Shown here one piece after another: positions 1 to 11,390 of a DNA stretch of 64,000 nucleotides. The stretch covers positions 60,756,501 to 60,820,500 of the forward strand of contig JASDFA010000003.1 in the NCBI GenBank assembly GCA_035772735.1. The letters are read 5' to 3'. The position numbers and the translations under genes were made by a program. The first letter of the stretch is position 1; each line of letters opens with the position of its first letter. The notes under the pieces were generated by a model. The model did no database searches. It saw only the letters and a list, made by a program, of their open reading frames with translations, and was not told the DNA's origin. Source of the DNA: Datura wrightii. Taxonomy: Eukaryota; Streptophyta; Magnoliopsida; Solanales; Solanaceae.

Positions 1-894
1 GGACCTCCCTTGTGAGCTTTCCCTTGCCCGAATGGGTCTCGGCCTGATATCGATATCATGGTAGCGTTCTTAGCCCTAGCAAGGTTTTGGATGGCTTTGC
101 CCACTTGAGTGTGATAGTCGAGACCACATATGCTCTATGCGGTATATCTGTTAAGTGACGAGTCTCCCATTGTTTATATGATTCAGATTTGCACTTTCAT
201 TACTCATAATTATTTTATATATGCATGTTCTAAATGCAAGGTTTGACTCATTATTCAGCTTTTCTTATAAATATCATATTTCAGCTTTGAGTCATTCGAG
301 TCAGTTATGATGTTATGAAGCTATGTATAGTCGCATTATGAAAATATTATGATTTCGGAAAGAATGCATGGTAGCCCTCCTCTCATATTCGAAAGCTTAT
401 GATATGTTATGAAATGTTTTAAATCATTTACTTTACTTAAGCAGTTTTTACTTACCTTGCATACTCGGTACATTCCACGTACTGACCGTATACTTTCTAT
501 GTTGTATCGTTTCATGATACAGGACCCAGCTCCCAGGCTCAGCCCCGCTCGTAGTCAGTTATCAGAGTTAGCACCTGCTTGGTTGGTGAATCCTCATCCT
601 TCGAGGGATAGACTTTCAATTTCCTTATGTATTTTCAGTTTCAGTATTGTTGAGTTAGTTGGGGTCTTGTCCCATCAACTCGTCTAGATTAGAGGCTTTT
701 CAAACTTTGTATGTGTTTTAGCTTCGAATGCTTATTCTGATGTTATATTGAGTTAGCTTCCGCTGAGTTTATATTGATGATTTCTTTTGTCTATCGAATG
801 AGGTAGATGTACGCTAATTCCATGGGTTGACTTGGGGTCTCTCGGGGTCCCTTGTCCTGTGTCTACGATTGAGGCCTCCATTCGGGTCGTGACA
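1..894 (+). repeat. 5' LTR tail of element A
   Basis: This is the final 894 bases of the LTR, homologous to 5371-6264. It carries the conserved block CTTACCTTGCATACTCGGTACATT around 450-474 and the terminal TCGTGACA. An open frame of about 90 codons at 409-687 lies wholly inside the LTR. Parts of it recur in the related LTRs but are broken there, so I do not treat it as a gene. Confidence 0.85.
466..484 (+). other. Conserved LTR inverted repeat (element A copy)
   Basis: Stem CGGTAC, loop ATTCCAC, stem GTACTG. It lies about 410 bases before the LTR end. Equivalent hairpins occur at 5833-5851, 10028-10050, 10975-10999, 14542-14560, 21741-21757, 29563-29579, 30828-30852 and 51291-51311, with differing stem sequences. 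The role is unknown. The position suggests a transcribed (R/U5) RNA structure. Confidence 0.5.
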
Positions 895-924
895 AGTCCG
901 AAACCCCGGCTATCCAGTCAGTTC

Positions 925-3776
925 CAGTAGTACGTGAGTACCCCGAGGTTTTTCCTAATGATTTGTTAGGTGTTCTTCCCGAGCGGGAGATTGATTTCGT
1001 TATAGATCTTCTTCCCGACACTCAGCTGATATCTATTCCACCCTACCGTATGGCTCCAGCGGAGCTAAAGGAGTTGAAAGAACAATGGAAAGTCTTGTTA
1101 GATAAGGGTTTCATTAGATCGAGAAAGTCTCCATGGGGTCCACCAGTGTTATTTGTCCGAAAGAAGGATGGTTCACTTCGGATTGTGCACTGACTATCGA
1201 CAATTGAACAAGGTCACCATTAAGAACAGGTATCCTATTCCCAAAATCAATGATTTTTTTGACCAGCTTCAGGGTGCCAGGTGTTTCTCCAAGATTGATC
1301 TCAGGTCCGGGTATCATCAGCTCAGAGTTCAGGAGAGTGATATCCCGAAGACTGCCTTTAGGACGCGGTATGGTCATTATTAGTTTGTAGTTATGTCTTT
1401 TGGACTAGGAATACTCCTGCAGCTTTCATGGACTTGATGAACAAGGCGTTTAATCAATACCTAGACATGTTCGATCGCGTTCATTGATGACATCCTTGTA
1501 TACTCTCGAAGCGAGGAGGATCATGCCGCTCACTTGAGAGTGGTACTTCAGACTCTCAAGGATCGCCAATTGTATGCCAAGTTCAACATGTGCGAGTTTT
1601 GGTTGTACTCCGTGGCATTTTTGGGCCATGTGGTATCGAGTGAGGGCATAAAGGTAGATTCTCAAAAAATCAAAGCGGTGAAAAACTGGCCTAGACCGGT
1701 GAGTCCTTCAGATATTCGGAGTTTTTTAGACCATGTGGTATCGAGTGAGGGCATAAAGGTAGATTCTCAGAAAATTGAGGCGGTGAAAAACTAGCCTAGA
1801 CCGGTGAGTCCTTCAAATATTCGGAGTTTCTTGGGCCTAGAAGGATACTACCGAAGATTTATTGAGGGTTTTTCATCAATTGCAGCACCCTTGACCAAGT
1901 TGACTCAGAAAGGTAATAGCATATGCCTCTAGACAGTTACAGATACATGAGAAGAATTACCCAACCCATGATCTAGAGTTGGCAACAGTGGTGTTCGCAT
2001 TGAAGATATGGCGACATTACTTGTATGGTGTCCATGTGGATGTGTTTATGGACCAGAAGAGTTTACAATATGTGTTCACGTAGAAAGACCTCAATCTATG
2101 GCAAAGAAGGTGGTTAGAGCTACTCAAAGACTATGATATGAGTGTTCTTTACCATCCAAGTAAGGTTAATGTGGTAGAGGACGCACTTATTAGTCTCTCT
2201 ATGGAGAGTGTGTCCCATGTGGATGAGGGAAAGAAGGAGATGGTGAAAGATGTCCATTGACTTGCAAGGTTGGGAGTTAGGTTGGTCAACTCAACCGATG
2301 GCAGTGTTGTTGTGCAAAATGGATCAGAATTGTCCTTGGAGACTGGTGTGAAATCTAGGAAAGATGAGGATCTGATGTTGGTAAAGTTGAAAGTAACAGT
2401 CCAAAGTCAGAAGGTGGAGGTATTCTCCCAAGGGGGAGATGGTGTGCTTCGTACCAGGATCGTCTGTGTGTTCCATATGTGGATGACTTAAGGAGCCGGA
2501 TATTGCATGAGGCACACAGAAAAAGGTATTCTATCCATTTGGGATCCACCAAGATGTATCGTGATTTATGAAAAATCTATTGGTGGGATAGCATGAAAAA
2601 GGATATTGCAGAATTCGTAGCCTAGTGCCTGAACTGTTAGCAAGTGAATGTTGAGCATCAAAGGCCGAGAGGCATACTTCAGGATATTAGCATTCCCACT
2701 TGGAAGTGGGAAGACATTAATATCTATTTCATTACAGGCCTACCTCATACTCGCCGACAGTATGATTCTATATGGGTGGTGGTAGACAGGTTGACCAAGG
2801 CTGCACACTTTTTACCGGTCAAAACCACAAATTCAGTGGATGATTATCCCAAATTGTATATTTGGGAGTTGGTTCGATTACATGGAGTTTGCTTGTCCAT
2901 TATTTCAGATCGAGGTACCCAATTTACCTCTCAGTTTTGGCGGTCTTTTCAAAAAGGGATTGGGACTCAGGTTAAACTCAGCACTGCATTTCATCCCCCA
3001 AACGGATGATCAAGCGGAGCGGATGATTCAAACTCTCAAAGACATGTTGAGAGCTTGCGTGATGGAATTTAAAGGTAGTTGGGATGATCACCTGCCCCTG
3101 ATCGAGTTTTCTTACAATAACAGTTATCACTCCAGTATCCAAATGGCACCGTTCGAGGCTCTCTATGGTCAGAGGCGTAGATCAATAATCGGATGGTTTG
3201 AGGTAGGTGAGGCAGCTATGATAGGGCCAAATTCGGTTCATGAAGCTATGGTGAAGTTTCAGTTGATAAGGGACAGGCTGAAAACTGCTCAGAGTCATCA
3301 AAAGTCATATGCTGATGTGAGGAGGAGAGAGTTGGAGTTCGAGGTGAACGATTGGGTATTTCTAAAGGTATCTTCCATGAAAGGAGTCATGTTGTTTAGG
3401 AAGAAAGGAAAACTCAGTCCCCGCTATGTTGGTTCCTACCGGATTATGAGAAGAGTTGGTAAGGTAACATATGACTTGGACTTGCCCTTAGAGTTATCTT
3501 CCGTGCATCCTGTGTTTCATGTATTGCTTCTGAAGAAATGTTTGGGAGATCCAACTTTAGTAGTTCCGGTGGATAGAGTTGGTGTGAAAGATAGCCTTAT
3601 CTATGAGGAGGTTTCGGTGGAACTATTGGATCGTCAGGTTCGGAGGCTAAGGAACAAGAGTAGCTTCAGTTAAAGTGTTATGGAGGAATCAGCATGTGGA
3701 AGGAGCTACATGGGAGGCCGAAGCGGATATGATGGCTATATACCCACACATATTCTCTACCAGCTCAATGTCAGCT
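925..3776 (+). pseudogene. Broken pol of element A: RT, RNase H, integrase, chromodomain
   Basis: The remnant begins with the sequence that normally precedes reverse transcriptase (EREIDF at about 983) and runs through RT (KKDGSLR near 1160; the FIDDILVYS active-site block at 1480-1506, reached only after a frameshift). RNase H follows and is damaged. Just after about 1910 some 190 bases are missing, so LTQK is joined directly to the IAYASRQL region. Integrase spans about 2520-3560: DRLTKAAHF near 2785, SDRGTQF near 2905 and the E-bearing AERMIQTL near 3015, each in a frame broken by the next lesion. The chromodomain-like tail (WRNQHVEGATWEAEADM) is at about 3680-3735 after another frameshift. 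The enzyme set would copy and integrate the element. With more than ten stops or shifts it cannot be expressed as a whole. Confidence 0.85.
1626..1835 (+). repeat. 105-bp tandem duplication inside RT
   Basis: The segment starting CCATGTGGTATCGAGTGAGG at 1626 starts again at 1731, an offset of exactly 105 bases (35 codons). It covers the RT stretch from the GHVV motif to the FL motif and keeps the frame. The copies differ at a few positions, including a TGG-to-TAG change in the second, so the duplication is not recent. Confidence 0.85.
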
Positions 3777-3999
3777 TGAGGTATCAGTTTTGACCTAAAA
3801 CTATATTTAGTTTCATGTTCAGTTCTTGCACGCAAGTTTCTTTTATTTATATGGGTATGTATGTGATTTGCGAATTCAGTTCAGCTGTATATTTTGTATC
3901 GGAGGTAGTCATTCCGTCAGTTTTTGATTTAAATGATTAGTATTTGAATATGATTTTTTGTTTTCTACTTGTTTCCGACATTCGAGGATGAATGTTCCC

Positions 4000-4009
4000 A
4001 AGGGGGAGA
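4000..4009 (+). other. Polypurine tract of element A
   Basis: AAGGGGGAGA lies 3 bases before the 3' LTR start TGTTATACCCC. This is the standard position of the plus-strand primer of LTR retrotransposons. Confidence 0.8.
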
Positions 4010-4090
4010 TATTGTTATACCCCGGGAGCCCAAAGATCGAACCAGGGAGTTGAAACGGGAAAATGATGGGAAATTTTGTTGCAGCCTTAG

Positions 4091-4327
4091 GACGAGTCAT
4101 CTCACGACTCGTGAGGACAGCCCATAAGTCATCAGGTGACTCGTTGGGAAGGAAATATAGTTGGGAATTGGATTGGCAGTGTACCCGATGGAAGCTGACC
4201 ACGACTCATTCGAGGAAGTAACGAGTCTTGGTAAGAGTCGTGGGAAGAAGTGAATCAGAAATGAAGAAGCAAGGCAGTGTACTTGACTAGCAGGGTGACG
4301 AGTCGTTGCCCTTGACCACGAGTCGTC
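4091..4327 (+). promoter_or_regulatory. U3 cluster of ACGACTCGT / ACGAGTCGT motifs
   Basis: At least eight variants lie in 240 bases: near 4091, 4103, 4136, 4201, 4219, 4234, 4297 and 4318, in both orientations. The motif is close to its own reverse complement, and some copies contain TGACTCG/GAGTCA cores resembling bZIP sites. The cluster sits where U3 regulatory DNA is expected. Binding by any factor is inference. Confidence 0.5.
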
Positions 4328-5832
4328 AGGTCGTCCGTTAGGACCACCTGGCAGTGATTTCCTGCAAACTTAGTAAGGGCCTTTTAGTAATTCCTAAGTT
4401 CCTAAATCCTAAACTACATCGTTTAAGGCTCGTTTTAGTGGGTTTTAGGAGGGGAAAACCTATTCTAAGCTATTTCCTTTCATGCATGCAAACTTGTGAG
4501 GTTGAGAAGGTGATCTAGAGCAAGTCTTCAAAGTTTTCATTCAAATCCTTCTTGGGCAATCAGAGAAGTGGTAGAATCAATCCCTTCTAGATATATAGGG
4601 TTATGAGTGGGTGTTTCCTTCCACACCCATGCTCAATTTCTATCTAAGTATGAGAATTTTCTATGATCAAGTTACGGGGTTTCTACCCAAATGCATGAAT
4701 CTTTAATTTCTTTACATGGGTATGAATTAAATATGATTTTATTATCGAATTGTGAAGCATGGGATAATTTTATAATGATTTCAACTAAAATTATGTTTCT
4801 AGCCTTATGAATGTGGAAGCCCATTGATGATATGATCATGAAAAGTGAGATTTGTTAAGTAAAAGCGATAATGATAAGATATTATGATGAAAAGTATGAT
4901 TTGAAGCTACCCATATTTATAATTATGTTTTCAATGAGAATTGAGTATTTCTAAGTATGATAAAGCCTTGGGCAATGCCCACATGTTAAGTTTAAATGAG
5001 GATTTTCCCGAACTAAGCTTACCACATTGTTTTGGAGCGAAGACTCCCAAATTTTATATTTTAGCTTGTGGTATGTTTTGACTTAAATCTTCCTATGCAT
5101 ACATTACCACATGGTTTTTGAGCAAAGGCTCCTAAGTATGTTTTCAGCTTATGGTATGTTTTGAACTAAAGCTTCTCATATGAATGATTGCGTATTTGAG
5201 ATGTATTTAATCTTTGAGCTTCGTCAATAGAAGATGTTGAGCTTCATTATATATGATGTAGAGCATTTGTATGTTTTTGGGAGAAGAGTCTAGCACCGAC
5301 CAGGCTAAGGGTCGATTACCCTATGCCTCAGAAATACGCGCCAATGTAGGATGATTCTATTATATTATTGGGACCTAGCTATCCCTGGTCGTAATGGCCC
5401 ATGAGCTTGATATCAATATCATGGTAGCGTCCTTAACCCTAGAAAGGTTTTGGACAACTCTGCCCACTTGAGTGTAATCGTTGGGACCACATAAGCTCTA
5501 TCGTGGTATGTCGGTTAAGTGACAAGTCTCCCATTATTCTATATGATTCATATATGCATATTCATTACCCATGGTTATTATATACAAATGCATGTTCTAA
5601 AAGCAAGGTTTGACTCAATGTTCAGCTTTTCTATAAATATCATATTGTAGCTTTGAGTCATTCGAGTTAGTTTGACGTATAAAGATATGTATTGTCATGT
5701 TACGAAAAGATAATGATTTCAGAAACAATGCATGCAAGCCTTACTCTCAGTTTACTGATGTTTATGTTTTAATTAATGCATTGTGATTAAAAGATTTTAC
5801 TTACTTTAGAGGTTTTACTTACCTTGCATACT

Positions 5833-5851
5833 CGGTACATTCCACGTACTG
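5833..5851 (+). other. Conserved LTR inverted repeat (3' LTR of element A)
   Basis: CGGTAC / loop ATTCCAC / GTACTG, identical to the copy at 466-484. Confidence 0.5.
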
Positions 5852-6511
5852 ACCGTATGCTTCTATGCTATAATGTTTCATGATACAGGACCTGGCTCTT
5901 AGGCTCAGCCCCGCTCTTAGACAGCTTATCAGAGTTAGCGTCTTCTTATTGGTGAGTCCTCATCTTCTGAGGACCCGACTATCTATCTTTTTCTTTATGT
6001 ATTTCCATTTTCAGCTTGTTGACTTAGTTGGGGTCTTGTCCCATCAACTCGTAATGTTTAAAGGCTATTCAGATAGATGTATGTATTTAGCTTCGGATTT
6101 TATATTTTGATGTTATATTCAATCTAGACTTCCGCTATGATTGTATTGTCGATTATTCAATCTCTTGGTTGATTTAGATATATGTTTATGACATGGGTTG
6201 ACTTAGGGTCTCTCGGGGCTCCTTGTCCCGTGTCGCGATCCGGGCCTCCGTTCGGGTCGTGACATCAACACTGAAACCCTCTCCTTGTTGTTTCCCTGTG
6301 CTTGCTCATTATTCTCCATAGTTAACCTTCAAAGGGTTCTCTCAATTTCAGGATCAAAAGAAGTCAAAAGTGGATCTTGCCTTCTCATATTTAGCATACA
6401 CTAAGCACACAACATTTATAAACTTCACAAACAAACAAACAAATAAAAAACGTAAAATACAGAATAGCGGGATAAAAATCCTAACCTACAAATGATCAAT
6501 CAATCTTCAAG

Positions 6512-6529
6512 TCCCCGACAATGACGCCA
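6512..6529 (-). other. Primer binding site, Tat-like, decayed
   Basis: On the minus strand it reads TGGCGTCATTGTCGGGGA. This differs from the intact site at 62217-62234 (TGGCGCCGTTGCCGGGGA) only by C-to-T or G-to-A changes at three positions, as expected from methylcytosine decay. It lies 9 bases from the LTR end. Confidence 0.75.
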
Positions 6530-7409
6530 AAAACTTGATGTCGCCCAAGCGCACATGGTTGCCAAGTAATATAAGACGGTGAAGTCCCGATTATCGATCC
6601 CTCAAAGACTTGTCAGATCAATCATTTAAGCTTACTTCTTTACTTCTCTATTCTAACAAAATAGATAAAAATGGGGAACGGTTTGAAGAATTAAACTACT
6701 AAAAACTTGAAATTTAAAACTAGCTGAAGAACTAAGATTGTTGCAAACTTGTTTGTACTTCAAATGATGATGAAAATCTAAGGAATTGGCACTTTCATAT
6801 CAGGTTGAGTTTTAAAGACATGATTATGCTAGATTAATTCTTCCTAAGGTTGATAGTTGCAACTTACAATCCCATTTCTTTCCACTTTCTTGAGAATCCA
6901 TATGGTCGCAGGAGAAATATGAAACGACGGTTATGCCTACTTGTATATCAACTAAATAGGGTTGAAGGATATATCCCTATCCTCATCAACAACTTCTAAC
7001 CTTCAACCAATGGGCCAAAGGATCTTTGAATTCCTATTTTACATTTACTTTTAACCCTTTCTATTCTCTTTCCCAAGTTCAACCAAAAGCCAACAGATTT
7101 ACTCACACGGTGATCAGTCTAGGGAATAAGCAATTTAAACAAGTAAATATAAATAACCTTTATTGAAGAATCAAACTAACACTTATCAGTCTTTCAAACG
7201 TCAACCATCAACTCTGGACAAAACCCTAAAAGGGTGTTTAGCCACTCATAGACAAGCGGAAAAACAAATACATAATCATCATTCGAAGTAAAATGATAAA
7301 GAAAAAAAGAAACCTAAGTAGAACTTGTCTCTCCTCCAAAAGCTGCATTTACAACCTTCTATGATCAAACAAAATAATGTACGATATTCTAAAACCACTC
7401 TAGATGTTG

Positions 7410-7417
7410 TATTTATA
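7410..7417 (-). promoter_or_regulatory. TATA box of the Tat-like LTR
   Basis: TATAAATA on the minus strand, followed in the transcribed direction by R/U5. The position matches the TATA boxes of the related LTRs near 59470 and 63174. Confidence 0.45.
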
Positions 7418-7499
7418 TGTGAGACTTCAAATGACACTTTTTCCCTCAAGTATGTAGCTTTAAAATTAGCAAAATCCATCTAGGGAGTTTCTGATGCGT

Positions 7500-7830
7500 T
7501 GCCCCATGCATAGCCCAAGTGTGGGTCAATTTTCCTCTAAATTATAGCCCTGGGCACGCCACTCTAGCCATAGCACTAAAGACTTAGCAAAATTTATGCA
7601 CTTATGAGACCCTCTAGCGCCCCACTTCATTCGTAGCACCAGAATGTTGGAAAAATTTTCTAAATCTGGAATGCTTCTGGGGCTCCATGCTATCCATCTC
7701 GACACGGTGTTAGTCAAATTTTCATCTCTGATGCTAGGGACCTGGTGCCCCACGCCATCTATAGCACCAACTTTGGTGCATATTTCTCTAAAACAAAAGT
7801 GTTGGCGCGCCACGCCAGTCATAGCTGCAG
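7500..7830 (-). repeat. U3 array of GCNCCACGCCA...TAGCACC units
   Basis: Diverged units recur about every 60-65 bases near 7500, 7552, 7612, 7680, 7742 and 7803. Each has a C-rich core (such as GTGCCCCACGCCATC) followed about 10 bases on by ATAGCACC or a variant. They occupy U3, upstream of the TATA box on the minus strand. Confidence 0.5.
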
Positions 7831-8025
7831 GCCGACTTTCGCGAACTCTTCTTTCTCACACCTCAAGTAATTTTTTGTCCTTTTTCCTTGGTTTCCTGCT
7901 CAAAATATGTAGAAACATTCATTAGCTCACAAGACACATGAAAACATGAATTCATACATTTTATAAGGATTATGAACTCAAAATAAGGCAAAATATGGAT
8001 AAAAACATGGCAAATAGGCATAAGA

Positions 8026-10483
8026 TGTATTACCCCGAAAGTGCCTAAGATTAGACCCGGGATCAAAATTTGAAGTTGGCTGAAAACTGGGAAAAAATGC
8101 TCAGGAAGGACGACCGAACGGATCGTTGGTCCAACCAACAACCCCTTAGAGCCATTCGTGGTTTCAGGAGTCCTAGTGGTAATGGATACAATGGGTGGAG
8201 TAACGACTCATTGCCTGAAACAATGAGTCATTGTTTGTACTCGTGGGTAGCACTGCACCAAGGAAAGTTGGGGAAGTAAAGGGTCATCACACGACCCATT
8301 ATGAGTAACGATGAACCATTGTCACCAATCATTTTCTAAGTTGTCAGAATCTCCAGTGGACTCAACTGATGGGTACCACGACTCGTTGGAGGAAACAACG
8401 AGTCATGGTGAGGCTCTTTGTGAGGAAAGGCTCAATGTATTCAGGAGAGAAGCAACGATCGACTCAATGATCTGTTGGGCCTAAGGACAAGTTGTCCTGT
8501 CGAGCCATGGTATGATTTTGGAAGCAGGGCCAGGGCAGTGTATATGACGGGCCATACAATGAGTCGTGGTAGCTTCCAATGACTCGTTGGTACGCCCGTT
8601 GGATTGACCTATACAGATTTTCAAGATGATTTTATTAAAAATATTTTCAACCTTTATATGCTCTAGGGCCCTAAACTACGTCATTTTATGTACTTTTCTG
8701 AGCATATTAACATAGGTTAAGTCCCTCTTGCATAGGTCATTCTCATGCATGCAAAATTTAGAGAATTCTAGAGAGATCAAGCATAGATTCAAGCTTTTCC
8801 CTATCAATTCATCCTTGGGCATTCAAGAACTTTAGAATCTGATACTACCCAGGTATGTAGGGTTACGAATGGGTGTTTTCGTTCACACCCATGCCCATTC
8901 TCTATTAATTTATGGAAATCTACCAAAAATCTATTGGGGTTTTAATTCAATTCTTGTGAAAATTTTATGAATTGCTAATGGGCTTTTATGATTTATGATT
9001 TACATCATATTTTATAGATTTTGATCAGATTTTACAACTATTTTTAATTATAAATTTATTGACTTCAATCTCTACTCAATTAAGCCGAATTATGCATGAT
9101 CCATGATGAAACGATTTATGATCTGCACTTCAATTGTTGATATTTACAAACCTAGAATGATCTATGATTTGAATATGGATTTATTCAAAAACCCAACATG
9201 ATTTGATGATTTACAAGTTATATGCATGATCTTCAAGTATGAAAAGGCCTTATGATTTATGAACTATTGATGATGAAAAGCATGTTTTCAAGTTACCCAT
9301 GTTATAAGCATGTTTTCGAATGAATTAAGCATTGTAAAGCATGGTAAAGTATTGGGAAATGTCCACATCATGATGAATGATTTACGGTTTATGAAATAGA
9401 TCTCATGATTTATCGATTTATGATGTTGGCCGACTAAATGGCCTTTGATTCTTGGCTAATCATGTTTTAATAGGGTTAAATGAATGATGAATGTTTATTT
9501 TATCCATGAATCTTAATGAATGATGTTACTGATTGATGTATGAGCCTATTATGCATGTTTTTTTAAAGCCGTGTCTAGCATCGAGAAGCTTGGCATTCAA
9601 AGGAATACATCGGTGTCTCATAACCACGTTCCACCGTGGGTTTATAATGATACATTACAATGATAATGATCCCCTCTATCGTGATATCACATAATGCACG
9701 TCCCTCGCCTGGCAAGCTAGGGGCGACTCTGCCTACTTGAGTAAGGTAATTGGGGCATCATGAAAGGCTCTACCATGATGGTGTGGGTTATGACGAGTCC
9801 TCCCATTGTTCCACATGCTTTATGCATTGTTATGTTCATGATATTGGCTCAAGTGATGATTTGATCAAGTTTATCTTATGATTTGAAAATGAAAGGTTTA
9901 CGAATGACTTGAAAACCTTGAGCATTATGTTATGTCACGATATTTATGATATGAGCATGATGTCCTACTCTCATGATGTTTTATGAGTTTCATGTATTTT
10001 AAATATCCGTTTTACTTACCCTGCATACTTGGTACATTCCACGTACTGAGCGCATACTTTCTATGTTGTGTCGTTTCATGATACAGGACCTGGCTCTCAG
10101 GCTCATCCTCATCTTTAGATCATTTCAGAGTTCACTTTCAGCTTATTGGTGAGTCCTCATGTTTTGAGGGCCATTTGACTAGACATTTATGTTATTTTTA
10201 TGTTTCAGTACTTGGCCGGGTTAGTTGGGGGTGTTGTCTCATCAACCCATCATATGCGATAGAGGCTTTCAGACAGTATGTAGTACTCAGCTTGCGTGTA
10301 TGTCTAGTGACTCCCTACGTTATGTTATGTCATGATACTTTTACGTTTCTTGCTATGCCTTATGTTCAATCTTCTACTTAAAATGAATGAAGTTATATGT
10401 ATGCCTATGCCATAGGTCGACTTGGAGCCTCTCGAGGTTCTTTGTCCCGTGTTACAATTTGGGTCTACGTTCGGGTCGTGAAA
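8026..10483 (+). repeat. Tekay-type LTR C (5' LTR of a truncated element)
   Basis: It begins TGTATTACCCCG (family start TGTTATACCCCG) and ends GGTCGTGAAA, where the related copy has GTGACA. It is 2458 bases long and homologous throughout to 4013-6264 and 12436-14967, but more diverged. U3 carries GACTCATT/GAGTCATT motif repeats (8200-8600). A primer binding site follows at once, so it is a 5' LTR whose body has been lost. Confidence 0.8.
10028..10050 (+). other. Conserved LTR inverted repeat (LTR C)
   Basis: CTTGGTAC / loop ATTCCAC / GTACTGAG: eight pairs if G-U is allowed. Confidence 0.5.
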
Positions 10484-10675
10484 AACTTGGTATCAGAGTA
10501 ATAGGTTTGAAGTGTCCGAAGGTGTCTGAAAGCCACGTTAAGTAGAGTGTTTTTCATGGGTGTGAAGCGCGCCACACTTATGATGGAGAGGCTATGAGAC
10601 ATTTAGAAAATGTTCCCTTCTTTCATGATCTATGTCTTGCAATGAAAAGTCCTTCTATTCTTCTAATTCGTGCTA
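10484..10675 (+). other. PBS and leader of truncated element C
   Basis: TGGTATCAGAGT at 10488-10499 matches the initiator-methionine-tRNA type PBS (TGGTATCAGAGC). About 175 bases of leader follow, with AAGCCACGTTAAGTAGAGTG equivalent to the leader at 22435-22460. At about 10676 the sequence switches abruptly to the interior of a different LTR, so gag and pol are gone. Confidence 0.75.
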
Positions 10676-11375
10676 ATTGAGTGTTGAAGTGTTAAGATGG
10701 TTGTGATATTGTTTTTACTCATTGTATTTGAGATACAATGTGATATAATCAGTGGTGTAGCTGATGTGGTGATAATATTAATGTATATTGTGATATCATC
10801 AGTGATGTAACTGACTTCGAATAATATATGTTTTATTTGCTTCATGGTTAGATATTAAATCCATAAAATCTTTGGGGTGAATCATTATTATTGTATATTT
10901 ACAACGGTTGAAAAAGAATTATTAGGATTATATCGCGTCATCACTTTTAGAAAGGGTCAGTTATGAAAGTTTGCTGAGTACACGTGTTTCCCATACTCAT
11001 CCTATACTTGATGCACCTTTGTGCGTGAAAGGGCTGAATCAAGATATGTTGCGGTTAGAGTTTTGGGCGAGCTGCTTTCTCTTCGGCAGTACTGAATTCT
11101 AGAGACTTCTTATTTTATTTCCTAACTTATTTTTTTCTAGATTGTGACTTTAGTTTTTCATATTTGTTTGGTATTCATAGATGCTCTTGTACTAGTGTCA
11201 CCAGGTCTTGGGGTTATTTTGGTCTTACACTCATTTATTCTGCACTTATAAGAGTTAGTTGTTTTTTTATATTATTTTCGTGTTATTTAAATTATTAATT
11301 GGTCAATAAAGGGATGGGGTTTGCCTATGGGTATGGTGGGTGACCTCACGGCTCAATGAAATTTGGATCGTGACA
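10676..11375 (+). repeat. LTR E, 3' part only
   Basis: These 700 bases are homologous to 30534-31262, including the block ATTGGTCAATAAAG and the terminal GGATCGTGACA. The first ~2.3 kb of this LTR is missing at the junction with element C. The hairpin TGAGTA...TACTCA is at 10975-10999. Confidence 0.82.
10975..10999 (+). other. Conserved LTR inverted repeat (LTR E)
   Basis: TGAGTA, 13-base spacer, TACTCA. It is the counterpart of 30828-30852. Confidence 0.4.
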
Positions 11376-11378
11376 ACA

Positions 11379-11390
11379 TGGTATCAGAGC
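11379..11390 (+). other. Primer binding site of element E
   Basis: TGGTATCAGAGC, 3 bases after the LTR end. This is the initiator-Met tRNA type used by most plant chromoviruses. Confidence 0.85.

Larger units (their letters stand above)
1..6264 (+). mobile_element. Degraded Ty3/gypsy Tekay-like retrotransposon A (5' end outside window)
   Basis: The order is LTR tail (1-894), pol remnant (about 925-3776), polypurine tract (4000-4009) and 3' LTR (4013-6264). The 1-894 segment matches the last ~890 bases of the 3' LTR, starting at 5371. Both LTRs end in TCGTGACA. No primer binding site, gag or protease is present: about 30 bases after the LTR end the sequence already encodes the stretch just ahead of reverse transcriptase, so 2 kb or more has been lost. 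Samples of the two LTR tails differ at roughly one base in seven, so the insertion is old. The chromodomain-type C-terminus places it in the Tekay/Del chromoviruses. The left target duplication is outside the window; the right flank is TCAAC. Confidence 0.85.
4013..6264 (+). repeat. 3' LTR of element A (2.25 kb)
   Basis: It begins TGTTATACCCCGGGAG and ends CGGGTCGTGACA, giving the TG...CA termini. The family also includes 8026-10483 and 12436-14967. U3 carries a motif cluster (4091-4327). R/U5 holds the GTAC hairpin at 5833-5851. Confidence 0.88.
6265..8020 (-). mobile_element. Truncated Tat-like element, reverse strand (leader + PBS + LTR)
   Basis: Read on the minus strand, an LTR (8020 to 6539) is followed by a primer binding site (6529-6512) and about 250 bases of leader cut off at 6265 by element A. 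No coding sequence survives. The LTR shares features with the complete element at 58539-63708: similar length (about 1.48 kb), the CGATCCC-type block near the PBS end, and a decayed version of the same PBS. It is probably non-autonomous or the leader end of a larger element. Confidence 0.65.
6539..8020 (-). repeat. Tat-like LTR, reverse strand (5' LTR)
   Basis: On the plus strand it starts TGTCGCCCAAGCGCAC and ends ATAGGCA, so both ends are TG...CA. The length is 1482 bases. A TATA-like TATAAATA (minus strand) at 7410-7417 separates a ~600-base U3 from R/U5. The flank TAAGA (8021-8025) lies between it and the next LTR. The outer end is set by the TG/CA rule and could be off by a few bases. 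Confidence 0.6.

Noticed and set aside
409..687. Open frame of about 92 codons in the LTR of element A, partly shared with 5880-6110 and 14533-14736
   Set aside because: The similarity follows LTR homology and the frame is broken differently in each copy. No start or domain supports a protein.
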